NCBI RefSeq assembly: GCF_012273895.1
Contig: NC_052130.1
Span: forward strand, 4,588,001-4,652,000
Reading direction: 5' to 3'
DNA from: Zerene cesonia
Lineage: Eukaryota > Arthropoda > Insecta > Lepidoptera > Pieridae
DNA: 64,000 nt
Positions 35,298 through 47,690 of the stretch are shown in pieces (within the stretch, counting starts at the first letter, position 1; every line of letters starts with the position of its first letter). Position numbers and translations under genes: made by a program. Below the pieces are notes generated by a model. The model ran no database searches, had not been told where the DNA came from, and was given only the letters and a program-made list of their open reading frames with translations.

Positions 35298-38200
35298 TTA
35301 ATCTGACTTAATATGGCCTCCGTAAGCTAAGTTTTGGGCTTCGTCGATTGATCTGCCCCATCCATGACCACTGCTTGCGTAGTGTTCCTCATGATGAGGA
35401 TGGGCTACAACTTCGTAGCTGGTTTCATGGTGCTTGCTAGCTAGGAGTTTCTTGAGAGCGATGATACCAGCAACAAGTAGAGAGACCTTGGCGAGGAGGA
35501 CGGCCTTCGCGGCAGCAAATGCGATGATACCCAAGAACAGAGGAATGAGTGCCATGATCTTCAGTTTAGCTAGAGCCAAGAGAGGGAGGAGCTGCTTCAA
35601 CTTCTTCTTCTTGCCACGAGCTGTAATAAACCAAACGACCATAATTAAATAACCAACAAAAAATACTGCAATTTCATCACAAACAACATAATAAAGATTG
35701 ATAGCGCGATAAATCTCCACCATAAAATTTAATCCCAGTAGTGAATAGAAAGTTATGTGTTATTGCCAGTTTTATTAGATGTTAATTGTTTGATTTTAAT
35801 GGAGAACGTTTAAAATGCATTTAAGATACTATGAAAACAATATATATGAAGCATTTGAATTGAGAATTGAAGACAAAAAGAACAAAATCTAAATATATGG
35901 TGATGATTATATAGAAACGTTTATAGGTATAAGTATTGTTCCACTTTTATCGTATTTGCTTAAGGTCAGAATATTTGCAAACAATGTGTACCCACTTATT
36001 AACATACCTTTAGTAGGATATCACCATAAGGGAAAGTAAATCGATGGGTATTGGCATTCTATTCCAAATTCCTAAACCAGTTTCATAATTGGGTGAGCAT
36101 TCTGTATTCGCAACCTGTTCATCGTGAACTTGAGTATTCAATATGTGCGAGTAATTGTTTGTTTGCGATTTAAATTTTATATCGCACGCTATTAAAATAT
36201 TTATTTCCAAAGTATTTAGGACAGTCTACTACGTGCGTGAATGTGTTCATTGTAACAGAATATTAATTCATGTCCTTTTTGATTTTGCGAGTGCCATTTA
36301 AATTCTTTATAAGACTTATGAAAAATTACAAATGCAAGTGAATTTATAGTTTATCCAAACGTTGATTGGTAGCTGTCCGATAAAAACCTAAAGTAGTTGT
36401 TTGTAAAAATTATAATAATAATTTCGGCGACCTTGATATTTTTTCTGAAAGCTTAAAAACTTAAAAAAACAAAATTCGAAAAAAAAATTAATTGTAATTG
36501 TGATCTTTAAATTTAAACTGTACTCGTGCATGTGGTTTCTATATTTTTTTTTTTGTATCCTTTACATTATATGTGACTGAATATGTCATTATATTGAAAG
36601 TATTTAATTTTTTTGTGGAAACTTTGCTAATATGTGTATGGTATATGTCTATAATCTATAAGAATATTTGTATTGTTTGTTTCCCAAGATAAATAAATAA
36701 AATAAAAAAATAAAAATAAACTTTTAAAGAACTTAAATTCTGATTGAAATTTTATTAAACCAAAAGTCAATTGCTCATCACTAAGAAATATATATGGAAT
36801 AAGAGAACTCGTACTCCGTGCAACATTCCTACCTTCATCCATATTAAGAAAACTTTCTTAAAGGAGTGGCCAATCTCTCAATGACAAGGAAGGAAACTGG
36901 TTCTGAAAGCTCGGCAGGATCTACTGATGTTAACTGTGTGTAACTATGTAGTGAGTAGTAATACTTTCTTGGTCTATTATTGTGGTTTTATAGAAGACAA
37001 TATATTTGTATTTTTATAGTTTTTGATTTTGCTTTACTAGACGCTCGCCGCGGCTCGACCCGGTTTTATCCCAAAGGAGCATTTAATTATAGTATAATAG
37101 GATTTAAGTCGAATTTAAATATAATAGGATAAAAAAACATCCTATCACCCAAGTCAGCGTATACCAAATTACATCAAAATCCGTTCAGTATTTTCAGCGT
37201 GATTGACGGACAATTATAAACACATTTATAATAAAAGTGTGATAAATAGATTTTTATGCCTTTTGTTCGATTGCTTTGATATCGATAATTTTGTATCTAA
37301 TTTTTAATATTAACTGGTTTTTATTAATCTTGACGAAGAGCCTTAAAAATATATAATAACTTGTATTTAATATGTGCGAAACAAAATTTTCTCCTAAACC
37401 AAAGATGTAAGACGTAAGATATATCTCTGAGGTCAATGCTAATTTCCAACGAACGCAAGATATACAAAACATTGTACTGACCATAATGGGTAATGAAGTT
37501 AGCAGGTTTCCGGTGGCCATGCGGAATGGAAACGCCACTTAGTAAGGTACATTATACAGAAACATCTCACATATACTTCGGCGTATTGTATAAACATTAA
37601 CTGTATTTAGTACTCGAATTGGTATTTTTAAATAACTGTTTTATTTAATTTTTTTAGTTATATCATTGAAATGCTTTATAAATGAGAAATTTTGAAAGAA
37701 TAGAAAAAAATTGATCACGAGGCAGGATAACTGTTTTATTTCAAGATTCTTCGCATTTACTTTGTATCAATTATATATACATTGAGTTTTAAATTAGATT
37801 AGATGTATTACGATTCGGAAATTTATCCGAATTCTTAAATATTGGTTCACCGGTCCGCCCCGGCTTCGCCCGTGGTACATATATAGCTTATAGCCTTCCT
37901 CAATAAATCGACTATTTCACACTGAAAGAATTTCCAAATCGGCCCAGTAGTTCCTGAGATGAGTGCGTTCAAACAAACAAACTCTTCAGCTTTATAATAT
38001 AGACGTGTAGATTTATTTCTATCAGTGCATGGAGTACAAAGGGATTTAGTGGACAATTATTAATTTATAAAATTTTAGTTCTATTTAATCTATCAATATA
38101 GATCATTATATTACTGAGATAAAAGTATTTATCTCAGAAATTATTGTATAGTCCCTATATTGAAGAAGGTTATAAGGCTATATACCAGGTATGAGATGAG

Positions 38201-41200
38201 CAAAACCGTGGGACATACCTAGTTGTATTAAAATGATATTATATTAAGCAAAAGGCGATGTGTGAAAGGCAATTTCGGCCGATCGAATAAGCTATATAGG
38301 AAATCAACTCTCACATTAAAAGTAAAAGTTGTTTTGGAGATGAGAACGGATATTGAGGATCCAGACGCTTATTATTACAATAACGACATGTTATTTTAAA
38401 CTAGTTATGGCTCGTGGCTTCAGTTACGTTTTGTTAGTCTTTAATTTCACTTTTTTTAATAAATCGTCGTTTTCGTTATTATTTATTTAGATGTATATTA
38501 TAGTTATTTTAAACTTGGAAGTTTATATTTATACTTCAAATTATATACTTAGTCTGGCCATAAATACTGTTACACTTAATTATAAAAAAATATTACATTT
38601 GAATTTCGAATCTGTNNNNNNNNNNNNNNNNNNNNNNNNNNNNNNNNNNNNNNNNNNNNNNNNNNNNNNNNNNNNNNNNNNNNNNNNNNNNNNNNNNNNN
38701 NNNNNNNNNNNNNNNNNNNNNNNNNNNNNNNNNNNNNNNNNNNNNNNNNNNNNNNNNNNNNNNNNNNNNNNNNNNNNNNNNNNNNNNNNNNNNNNNNNNN
38801 NNNNNNNNNNNNNNNNNNNNNNNNNNNNNNNNNNNNNNNNNNNNNNNNNNNNNNNNNNNNNNNNNNNNNNNNNNNNNNNNNNNNNNNNNNNNNNNNNNNN
38901 NNNNNNNNNNNNNNNNNNNNNNNNNNNNNNNNNNNNNNNNNNNNNNNNNNNNNNNNNNNNNNNNNNNNNNNNNNNNNNNNNNNNNNNNNNNNNNNNNNNN
39001 NNNNNNNNNNNNNNNNNNNNNNNNNNNNNNNNNNNNNNNNNNNNNNNNNNNNNNNNNNNNNNNNNNNNNNNNNNNNNNNNNNNNNNNNNNNNNNNNNNNN
39101 NNNNNNNNNNNNNNNNNNNNNNNNNNNNNNNNNNNNNNNNNNNNNNNNNNNNNNNNNNNNNNNNNNNNNNNNNNNNNNNNNNNNNNNNNNNNNNNNNNNN
39201 NNNNNNNNNNNNNNNNNNNNNNNNNNNNNNNNNNNNNNNNNNNNNNNNNNNNNNNNNNNNNNNNNNNNNNNNNNNNNNNNNNNNNNNNNNNNNNNNNNNN
39301 NNNNNNNNNNNNNNNNNNNNNNNNNNNNNNNNNNNNNNNNNNNNNNNNNNNNNNNNNNNNNNNNNNNNNNNNNNNNNNNNNNNNNNNNNNNNNNNNNNNN
39401 NNNNNNNNNNNNNNNNNNNNNNNNNNNNNNNNNNNNNNNNNNNNNNNNNNNNNNNNNNNNNNNNNNNNNNNNNNNNNNNNNNNNNNNNNNNNNNNNNNNN
39501 NNNNNNNNNNNNNNNNNNNNNNNNNNNNNNNNNNNNNNNNNNNNNNNNNNNNNNNNNNNNNNNNNNNNNNNNNNNNNNNNNNNNNNNNNNNNNNNNNNNN
39601 NNNNNNNNNNNNNNNGTAATAAATGTTATTTGCAGTTAACAATTTTCTTTTTTCTTTATTACAATATTTATGGCAAGACTAGGTATAATAATTGGATCGG
39701 GGTGTAGTTTTAAGTTAAAAATTGAATTGATCATTTGATGAAAAAATAAGTATAAACCATAAAGATTATAAGAAATTAGATGGCTGAGGATGGATCGTTC
39801 GTGGCTGAAGTACGCGGATTCGAATCCCGCATTATGATCAAATTTAATATATTATAAAAAAAAATATAAAAAAATTAATGGTTTAAATCTAAAATTAATA
39901 ATAATGCGTTTTTAGTTACTAAAATATTATTTGACATGGATTTCGGAATGTGAATTTTCTTAAATATTTGTTATTGTAAGCTACGGTGTATATTTATTTT
40001 TTATAATTTGCAAAAATATAAATACAAACCTCTAAATTTATTTTATACATACTCTTCTCAAACTATTATTCATTTATTAACAAAACGAATAAACTATTAC
40101 GCGGTTTGTCATAATAAGACAAATAAAAGCAAGTATAAAGTTGTTATAGCATTGAACTTGGCCAAAAACGTAATCCGTTCGTTACAGTTTCGACCATAAA
40201 AGTCACCGTTTATTTATACGGAGTAATAAATTGATGCTTTGGTAATAATTTGTTACAAATTATATATATTCGAACGTTATGTAAGCTGAGGTTTGATCAA
40301 ATGTTAGCGAGAGTATAAGATGACTTGCGCATTTACTGGAAATCGTTTTCAACCGTATGATACAGCAACATTTCTGTCAACTCTTTAAACTTTTCCCAAG
40401 ATAAATAATTAGGATATGATTAATTTGTGCATACCTTCATCGAGAGACCGCTTCATGCCCTCCACAGCTGATGACGGCATACGGAATTCAATGACATGGT
40501 TCTCCAGGAATTCAGCTGCGATGTCCACAAGCCTGGATTCAACCTGGGCTTCCCTAGCCTTGGGCTCATCGGCCAGCGGCTCGTACGCCCTCGCAGACCT
40601 CGGCGACCCCGTGCCTAACNNNNNNNNNNNNNNNNNNNNNNNNNNNNNNNNNNNNNNNNNNNNNNNNNNNNNNNNNNNNNNNNNNNNNNNNNNNNNNNNN
40701 NNNNNNNNNNNNNNNNNNNNNNNNNNNNNNNNNNNNNNNNNNNNNNNNNNNNNNNNNNNNNNNNNNNNNNNNNNNNNNNNNNNNNNNNNNNNNNNNNNNN
40801 NNNNNNNNNNNNNNNNNNNNNNNNNNNNNNNNNNNNNNNNNNNNNNNNNNNNNNNNNNNNNNNNNNNNNNNNNNNNNNNNNNNNNNNNNNNNNNNNNNNN
40901 NNNNNNNNNNNNNNNNNNNNNNNNNNNNNNNNNNNNNNNNNNNNNNNNNNNNNNNNNNNNNNNNNNNNNNNNNNNNNNNNNNNNNNNNNNNNNNNNNNNN
41001 NNNNNNNNNNNNNNNNNNNNNNNNNNNNNNNNNNNNNNNNNNNNNNNNNNNNNNNNNNNNNNNNNNNNNNNNNNNNNNNNNNNNNNNNNNNNNNNNNNNN
41101 NNNNNNNNNNNNNNNNNNNNNNNNNNNNNNNNNNNNNNNNNNNNNNNNNNNNNNNNNNNNNNNNNNNNNNNNNNNNNNNNNNNNNNNNNNNNNNNNNNNN

Positions 41201-41983
41201 NNNNNNNNNNNNNNNNNNNNNNNNNNNNNNNNNNNNNNNNNNNNNNNNNNNNNNNNNNNNNNNNNNNNNNNNNNNNNNNNNNNNNNNNNNNNNNNNNNNN
41301 NNNNNNNNNNNNNNNNNNNNNNNNNNNNNNNNNNNNNNNNNNNNNNNNNNNNNNNNNNNNNNNNNNNNNNNNNNNNNNNNNNNNNNNNNNNNNNNNNNNN
41401 NNNNNNNNNNNNNNNNNNNNNNNNNNNNNNNNNNNNNNNNNNNNNNNNNNNNNNNNNNNNNNNNNNNNNNNNNNNNNNNNNNNNNNNNNNNNNNNNNNNN
41501 NNNNNNNNNNNNNNNNNNNNNNNNNNNNNNNNNNNNNNNNNNNNNNNNNNNNNNNNNNNNNNNNNNNNNNNNNNNNNNNNNNNNNNNNNNNNNNNNNNNN
41601 NNNNNNNNNNNNNNNNNNNCCTGGGCTTCCCTAGCCTTGGGCTCATCGGCCAGCGGCTCGTACGCCCTCGCAGACCTCGGCGACCCCGTGCCTAACAGCG
41701 TCACACCCTCAGCAAGATTCATTTCCCGCGCGGACGATATCGTCTCCACATACTTCAATGCTTTCTCCTGCAACCAAAGAATATACTTAGTAAAATCCAC
41801 AGACACTGATCACAGAATCACTATCACTCAACACACCTTCAGGCACAAGGATACGTCGCCGTCAAAACACTCCTTCACGACTGCTAAAACGCTGCCGACC
41901 GCGCCAGGATCGCTGTCCTTCTCTAGCGCAGGCATAGCCCGCGCCGTCGCTATGAGAAATAGGGCAATTGCGTACGACCGCAT
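35298..41983 (-). CDS. Osi: Osiris family (DUF1676) protein W4, three exons, exon 2 split by an assembly gap
   Basis: Exon 1 is 41837-41983 (147 nt) and exon 3 is 35298-35620 (323 nt). Exon 2 runs from 41767 into a 1000-N gap and resumes on the other side, ending at 40435. The 77 bases on each side of the gap are identical; counting them once gives an exon of 256 nt, phase 0 to 1, matching the 253-nt exons of W1-W3, and a protein of 241 residues. Seen: a signal peptide at about 1-16 (MRSYAIALFLIATARA), C-x3-D-x3-C (ECFDGDVSLCLK), GSPRSARAYEPLADEPKARE, SLDEARGKKKKLKQLLP at the second junction, LIPLFLGIIAFAAAKA, a His-rich linker, and GWGRSIDEAQNLAYGGH. Intron 1 is only 69 bp. Intron 2 is about 4.8 kb as assembled and holds another gap. 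Role inferred from the family: secretory or cuticle-related. Confidence 0.9.
37036..37246 (-). mobile_element. Helitron-like repeat, other family
   Basis: Begins actagacgctcgccgcggct on the plus strand. It includes tatcccaaaggagcattta, ataccaaattacatcaaaat and an end near cacatttataataaaagtg. Located in intron 2 of W4. Confidence 0.55.
37849..38003 (-). mobile_element. Helitron-like repeat, family 2
   Basis: Same landmarks as the copy at 17245 (cggtccgccccggcttcgcc, ggtacatatatagcttatag, agttcctgagatgagtgcgt). The CTAG terminus is mutated. Lies in intron 2 of W4. Confidence 0.8.
38616..39615. other. Assembly gap of 1000 N in intron 2 of W4
   Basis: Exactly 1000 unknown bases, the same length as the other two gaps, so the true size is not known. 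No overlap between the two flanks is visible. Reading frames that appear to cross it are artefacts. Confidence 0.97.
39779..39845 (+). pseudogene. tRNA-like relic or SINE head
   Basis: tggctgaggatgg resembles a pol III A box, and about 37 bases later gcggattcgaatcccgc resembles a T arm and B box with a TTCGAAT loop and four of five stem pairs. No matching acceptor stem is visible, so it is not called as a functional tRNA. Located in intron 2 of W4, next to an assembly gap. Confidence 0.3.
40543..40619. repeat. 77-bp exact direct repeat, left copy (gap flank)
   Basis: Identical to 41620-41696, at the other edge of the gap. It encodes the GSPRSARAYEPLADEPKARE part of W4. Most likely one genomic segment represented twice in the assembly. 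Confidence 0.95.
40620..41619. other. Assembly gap of 1000 N inside exon 2 of W4
   Basis: Exactly 1000 unknown bases flanked on both sides by the same 77-base sequence. The gap splits a coding exon and is best explained as a false scaffold gap between two overlapping contigs. Confidence 0.97.
41620..41696. repeat. 77-bp exact direct repeat, right copy (gap flank)
   Basis: Identical to 40543-40619. See the left copy. A true biological duplication would be expected to show some divergence or leave the reading frame without this exact fit. Confidence 0.95.
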
Positions 41984-43351
41984 GTTTCTTTACTACCCCT
42001 AAGAAAGCTTAGCACAAAGTGTTGCTACGGTGTATAAAGTCGTGTGTTTTAAGTGTCTCACCCCACTCCGGGCAACCGGACGCAATGTGAACCTTAAGGC
42101 GGTCGTCTTAACTAGCACGGACGAAATTATTTTAATTCGTGCACTTGACGCGTGTACTTGCTATTCATGTGTTTCACGGATGAAATGTGAGGTAACAGTG
42201 CGTTTTATGTAATCGATACTGGATAATTATTCTAATTGATTGGTATGTAAGGTCGTTTTGAGCTTGCAAGGGCGATTTGCAATTTCGTTTGAAAAGGACG
42301 TGTACAATTGGATAATTTTTCACTGTAAGTTATATTTTGGTGCTACGTATAAATTAGAAAATGTTTTCTATAATATCATTGTACTAGCTAAACAATTACA
42401 TATACAACTATTAATTTTCCTGCACATAAAACATCGGTATTCAATAATTCACTTTGTTTAGCATGTAATAGAGTTCTTAAGGAAAAGTTATTTTTTAATA
42501 ACTCAGTAAATAATTTATTACTATGAATTAAATAACAATTTATGGCTAGACTTTCATTTGTAAATTTAAATCTTACTATTCAGTGAAATGTTTTGTGACC
42601 TGGATTATAATATAATTCATATGAACTACTTTTTTATATATTATATATTCTGCTTCCACTTTCCATACATATTTATAAAAATTGCTAGCTTCCGTCATCC
42701 ATAATACTTGACTTATCTTATTCAATAATTGAATGTATTGTTAATTAATACTTGTTTCATCAATTAATAGAAAAACAAAATATTTGTTTTGTTTTACAGG
42801 AACATAAAATAAATTTATATTTTAACCTAAATTTAAGACAAATAAAACATAGGTCGGTAGCTGTAACAAAATGCATTTTTCTTGGAGTGTATTCTTTTTA
42901 TGGATTTATTAGTGTTCTGTTCTGACTTACACCATGGAGCATATATAGCCTCAGAGATCACGCCATTAACGCCAATGAATCTTTAAAATCAGTCCAATTA
43001 TTCCTGAGTTAAACGTGTCCTAATAAATAAAAACTCTTCAGTATATAAAAATATAGGCCTTTCAATTATTATTTATGTCATACAATTTGGTACAGTGTGG
43101 GTGATACATTATTTATTAAAACTTTCTTTATTTAAACTCTTGTTAAGCATTGTTCTACATGTAATGGTGTGAATTGCATTTTAATAAATTTTCTCACACC
43201 AAATTTTAATTTAAGAGAAAGGCGTTTGTTATAATTTTATGCTTCCGAGTTGATTATTAGATGGTAATTAATATAAATAGAAATTTCGTTGAAACATTAG
43301 ATATAATGTGAGGCAAATTGAACGACTTTTACTTTGCAATCTTTTTTGAAT

Positions 43352-43538
43352 TCATACTAATATACCTGTTTATTTGTCTTTCCTCCATGACGTAACGGAG
43401 GGATTTATGATACGATTTTTGAGTTTAGAGATAGTTATGAAGCTATAGATACTTCTTATTTAAAATGGTGAAACATCTCATTCTCATATTTATTTGGATG
43501 ATGGGTTGCGCGGACGAAGCCGCGTGCGAAAAGCTAGT
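43352..43538 (+). mobile_element. Helitron-like repeat, family 3-related
   Basis: Starts tcatactaatatacctg, carries gacgtaacggagggattta and gatacgatttttgagttt, and ends gacgaagccgcgtgcgaaaa followed by gCTAGt. Confidence 0.65.
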
Positions 43539-44137
43539 AAGTTCATCCTTTAATGTTACATTCGCTACAGAAATTCTAACATTTTTTACCTCTTTGGGTA
43601 CATACAGAAAAAGAGTTTCATGATTCGAATCTTGGAAACGGTCCAATAACTAATAAGGTAATTAATAAGGTAAATAAATAATTCAATATTACATATGTAA
43701 TAAGTAATAAGTTTTCTCTAGACCAACGGAAATTCACAAACTTTCACTACATATTTTTAAATATACATAAATATATTTAAAACATAAAGTAAACTGCTTT
43801 TAAAACAAGAATCCTTTTTATAATCGGTTATATGACCACAGATGATTAAGAAGATAAAATTACCATCTAAACATTATGTTTTGTCTTCTTTATATGCTAC
43901 TGCAATGGATAAAGAATATAGACCAGGTCAACAATATTTAAAGACCCATGTAAATGTAGACCAGCCCATGTGAATACCATTAATCGTTCAATGGGTTCTA
44001 ACAATGGGATCCGGTGTGAACCAACATCAATGATAGTGTCTAATAACTTATTTTCAATGCTAATTACCACGCTTTCTTATTACAGCAATAGGCTTGTAAA
44101 AGATCAAAATCAGCGCAACATGCGAGGAGGATGCATA

Positions 44138-44337
44138 CTAGCTGCGCCCCGCGGTTACACCCGCGTAAGTTCATATCCCGTAGGAATATCGGGATAAAAA
44201 GTTGCCTATATTTTAGTCCAGTTATCCAACTGTCTATGTACCAAATTCCATTGCAATCACTTTAGTACTTTTTGCGTGAAAGAGTAACAAACACACACAC
44301 ATCCTTACAAACTTTGGCATTTATAATATTAGTAGGA
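44138..44337 (-). mobile_element. Helitron-like repeat, family 1
   Basis: Reverse-oriented, near full-length copy beginning ctagctgcgccccgcggtta on the plus strand and ending agtagga followed by T. Flanked by A and T. Confidence 0.87.
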
Positions 44338-44699
44338 TAGGATGGGCGTTTACAATAAAATAGGCAAAAACGACCCTGGGGAAGATAATAAAAAAGAAAC
44401 ACACCAATCGTCTCTCAAATAACAAACACAGTCGAATCAAGAACATACTCCATTTTTTTGAAGTCGATTGAAAATTTTAAGACATATTCAATTAAAAAAC
44501 AACTTATAACAATTAATGCTCAAATTACTAAAAGCCATTTCTACCAGACAACCTACTTAATATACTCATACTTTTTACCCCATTTCAACAGAGCTTACCT
44601 GGGGCCCATAGTAGCCCCAGTAGCAAGTGCACTATGTAAGGTTAAGCTTAGTTAAACTAAGTAATTAAGCCCAAATTGTAATAATGATTCTATATTCAG

Positions 44700-44818
44700 A
44701 GTACAGCGAATTGTATATTTGTGAAATTTGATACAGAGATAGTTTATGATCTGAATTAGCACATAGGCTACTTTTTACCCGGGTACCACGCGAGTGGCGC
44801 CGCGGGATTCAGCTTGTA
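44700..44818 (+). mobile_element. Helitron-like repeat, 3' fragment
   Basis: Contains gtgaaatttgatacagagat and ends in a GC-rich hairpin region, cgcgagtggcgccgcgggat, with a decayed terminus. Confidence 0.45.
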
Positions 44819-45184
44819 TATTATATATATGGCTATAACTCGTTTTCAACAATTTAATTTGAATTTGAATCGACGCACGCACGTTCAAAGCACAGCGCAT
44901 TATATGTTTTTCTGTGTTATAAATCGCTTTATCATTAAAAACTATTTATACCGGCTAACACAGCCTCTTCTTTAAGCCGGGCGACATCGAAACAAGTGAC
45001 TAGTTTTAGTATCTGGTTTTCTATCTGTTTCTGTTGTAGGTTAAGTTGATTTAAAACTTATGTACCTATAATAAATGTATTCTTAGTATTTTCTTGTGTT
45101 TGATTTAAAAGCTTTTAATTTCTAAATGTGTTCTTTCTTTGATATTTCTTCCAAATAAACACAACTCAAAGGTGACTGCCTGAC

Positions 45185-45385
45185 ATAGTGATCTATCAAC
45201 GCACAGTCCAAACCACTGAACGGATCGGGCTGAAATTTGGCATGCAGATAGATGTAATGACGTAGACATCCGTTAAGAAAGGAATTTGATAAATTCTATC
45301 CCCAAGGGGATAAAATAGGGCATGAAAGTGACTACCACGAAAATTTATTAAAACCGCATATGCGAAGCTTCGGGTAGCAGTTAGT
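45185..45385 (+). mobile_element. Helitron-like repeat, other family
   Basis: Contains actgaacggatcgggctgaa and atttggcatgcagatagatg and ends gcgaagcttcgggtagcagt, a decayed hairpin end. Fits the lepidopteran non-autonomous Helitron pattern. Confidence 0.55.
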
Positions 45386-45622
45386 ATTCTATAAAAGTGA
45401 TAACACAATACAACATGTGATAATACAATCTTACACAATACACTGTAGACTGAGCCGAGACAGAAAATCTACAAGCCAAGTAAATTTAATTCAAATTTAT
45501 GTGCATATATACAACATTATCTGGTTGGTTCAGTGTCATTAACATAATTTTGGAGTCGACAAACAAAATGCATGTTTGCGTGTTTTGTATGATTAGTGTG
45601 AGCTTGAGAGATATATTTATAA

Positions 45623-45796
45623 CTAGCGATCTGCCCTGGCTTCGCCCGTCACATATATAGCCGATGCACTTAGGGATCACATACATACATATATATACAT
45701 CCAACGATGAAATAATTTTTGAAATTGGTCCAGTAGTTCCTGAGATTGGTGCGTTCAAACAAACTCAGCTTTTTATTACTAGTATATAAGTATAGA
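45623..45796 (-). mobile_element. Helitron-like repeat, family 2
   Basis: Begins ctagcgatctgccctggctt on the plus strand and ends agtataga followed by T. It contains ccagtagttcctgagattgg. Confidence 0.8.
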
Positions 45797-46755
45797 TGAA
45801 TTATGTATTTTCTTGAAGAGGTTGCTCACTGATTAATTGTGCGATTAAATCTGCTCGTGCTTAATGAAAAACCGTATAGGTACTGTTGATACTCTCTACG
45901 CTTAGAATTTCATACAAATGTCGTAAATTCAAATTTCTATTAGAACTGGCACGTGACATGTGCGTACCCATAGAGGAATGTGTTTTTTTTCAATTAAAAA
46001 GGCAAAATAATATTATTTATCAGAATAATATATTTCTCAAATAACAACGTCTTTGTCTATGACCTCAGAATTCTAGAACAGTTCAAACGCACTGGCCACT
46101 TGACTTTCTTTTTTTATGAGAAAAAAAGCAGTGGCTTGCTTTCATGATGTAACCTCATTATTTTTTTATGCGGCTAGCTTGTATAACGCCAGTCATTGCG
46201 TCTATACGCTGTACGTTGCGATTAGTTTTAAAAAGGCGCGTAGTTTTATATGCTTAAATAATTATTAGCTGTGGTTTTTAGCATAATTTTTAATCAATTA
46301 TGATAATATTTTAAGGTGAGTGAAATGGATATATCATCTACACATATATATTCACATAAGTATCAGTACGTTTGTATTCAATAATTGTATTTGTATAAAC
46401 TATACAGGTGCGGCGTAATGAATGGATATGCAGAGATGGGACATCGTGGCGATTGAGAAAAATTTATTTCATATTGAGTAAAATTAAAAGTTGATTATGA
46501 ACAATGAGTATATTATGTTTAATAAAAGTATTATAAAGCATAGTGGCGCATTGGCAAGACTGACACTTGAATGTTTTATAAAATAATTAATATTTTTATA
46601 CTTATGAATTTATCAAGTATATTTATCCTGGAATTAATGATTATAATATAGTTTAGTTAATACATAATATTACTTTCATGATCTGTATCAATTTGAACCA
46701 TATTTTAAAAATTTATGGAGTATTTATAACATACGATATAAATTATCAAATAAAA

Positions 46756-46961
46756 TCTTATATTACTAATATGATAAATGCGAAAGTTTGTAAGGATGTG
46801 TGTGTATGTTTGTTGCTATTTCACGCAAAAACTACTGAACCGATTGCAATGAAATTTGCTTCGTAGACAGCTGGACAGCTGGACAACATATAGGCAACTT
46901 TTTATCCCAATATCCCTACGGGGTACGGCCTTACGCGGGTTAAACCGGAGGGCACAGTTAG
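46756..46961 (+). mobile_element. Helitron-like repeat, family 1, decayed 3' end
   Basis: The body is well conserved (aatgcgaaagtttgtaagga, tttcacgcaaaaactactga). The end reads gggttaaaccggagggcacagttag, so both the hairpin and the CTAG terminus have mutated. Confidence 0.8.
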
Positions 46962-47321
46962 CGTTTTTATAAACCTGATTATTATATTAGTCCTGGTCAG
47001 TATTTTTCATTCTCCTGGAAAAGCCTATTACCTGTACATGAACTCAAAGCGACATTACTCACGGGTGTTCAGACGTAATAGTTAAACTAATAACACTTTC
47101 ATAATATCGTAAGCGAAAGCGAAGCGAAATGAGAGATTATCCATTGTTGTGCCAAGAGACATATAAGTTTACTTAAGAACAGAGACATCGAAGAAAGTCT
47201 ATTATCATTACTTACACACCTTTTCTGGTTTAAAATTGATAAAATTCCAAAAATTTCAATTCCTCTTTTATTTACAAGTAAATGTTTCAGGTTGAGGTTT
47301 ATATTCACACTGTTTATATTC

Positions 47322-47515
47322 ACGCCTCGCGGTTTCACCCGCGTAAGCCTGTATCCCGTAGGAATATCGGGATAAAAAGTCGCCTATACGTTATTTCAGT
47401 TGTCCAGCTGTCTACGTACCAAATTTCATTGCAATCGGTTCAGAAGTTTTTGCGTGAAAGAGCAGCAAACACACACACATCCTTACAAACTTTCGCATTT
47501 ATAATACTAGTAGGA
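47322..47515 (-). mobile_element. Helitron-like repeat, family 1, truncated terminus
   Basis: Reverse-oriented copy with the body and the ggtttcacccgcg hairpin. The terminal CTAG-containing bases are missing or altered (cacgcctcgc). Confidence 0.8.
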
Positions 47516-47690
47516 CTTGTAGGACTAGTAGGATTTGAGTTTAAAAATCTTGTTATTCTAAAATATTATCGTTTTTCATATACAGGAATGCCTATTTCCC
47601 TGTGCAAGTTTAGATTAAAAAAAACTTTTTAATAATACTTAATATAATTCTATGTACTTATTTTTAGGAAATGTATAGGAGAGTGTATTC

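Noticed and set aside
38491..39642. Long reading frames on both strands across the first N gap
   Set aside because: They consist almost wholly of unknown residues, because N does not create stops; the real flanks code for only a few unrelated residues.
40416..42002. Plus-strand frame of over 500 codons across the W4 gap
   Set aside because: It is the antisense of W4 exons 1 and 2 plus the N run; the minus strand has the splice sites and the Osiris motifs.
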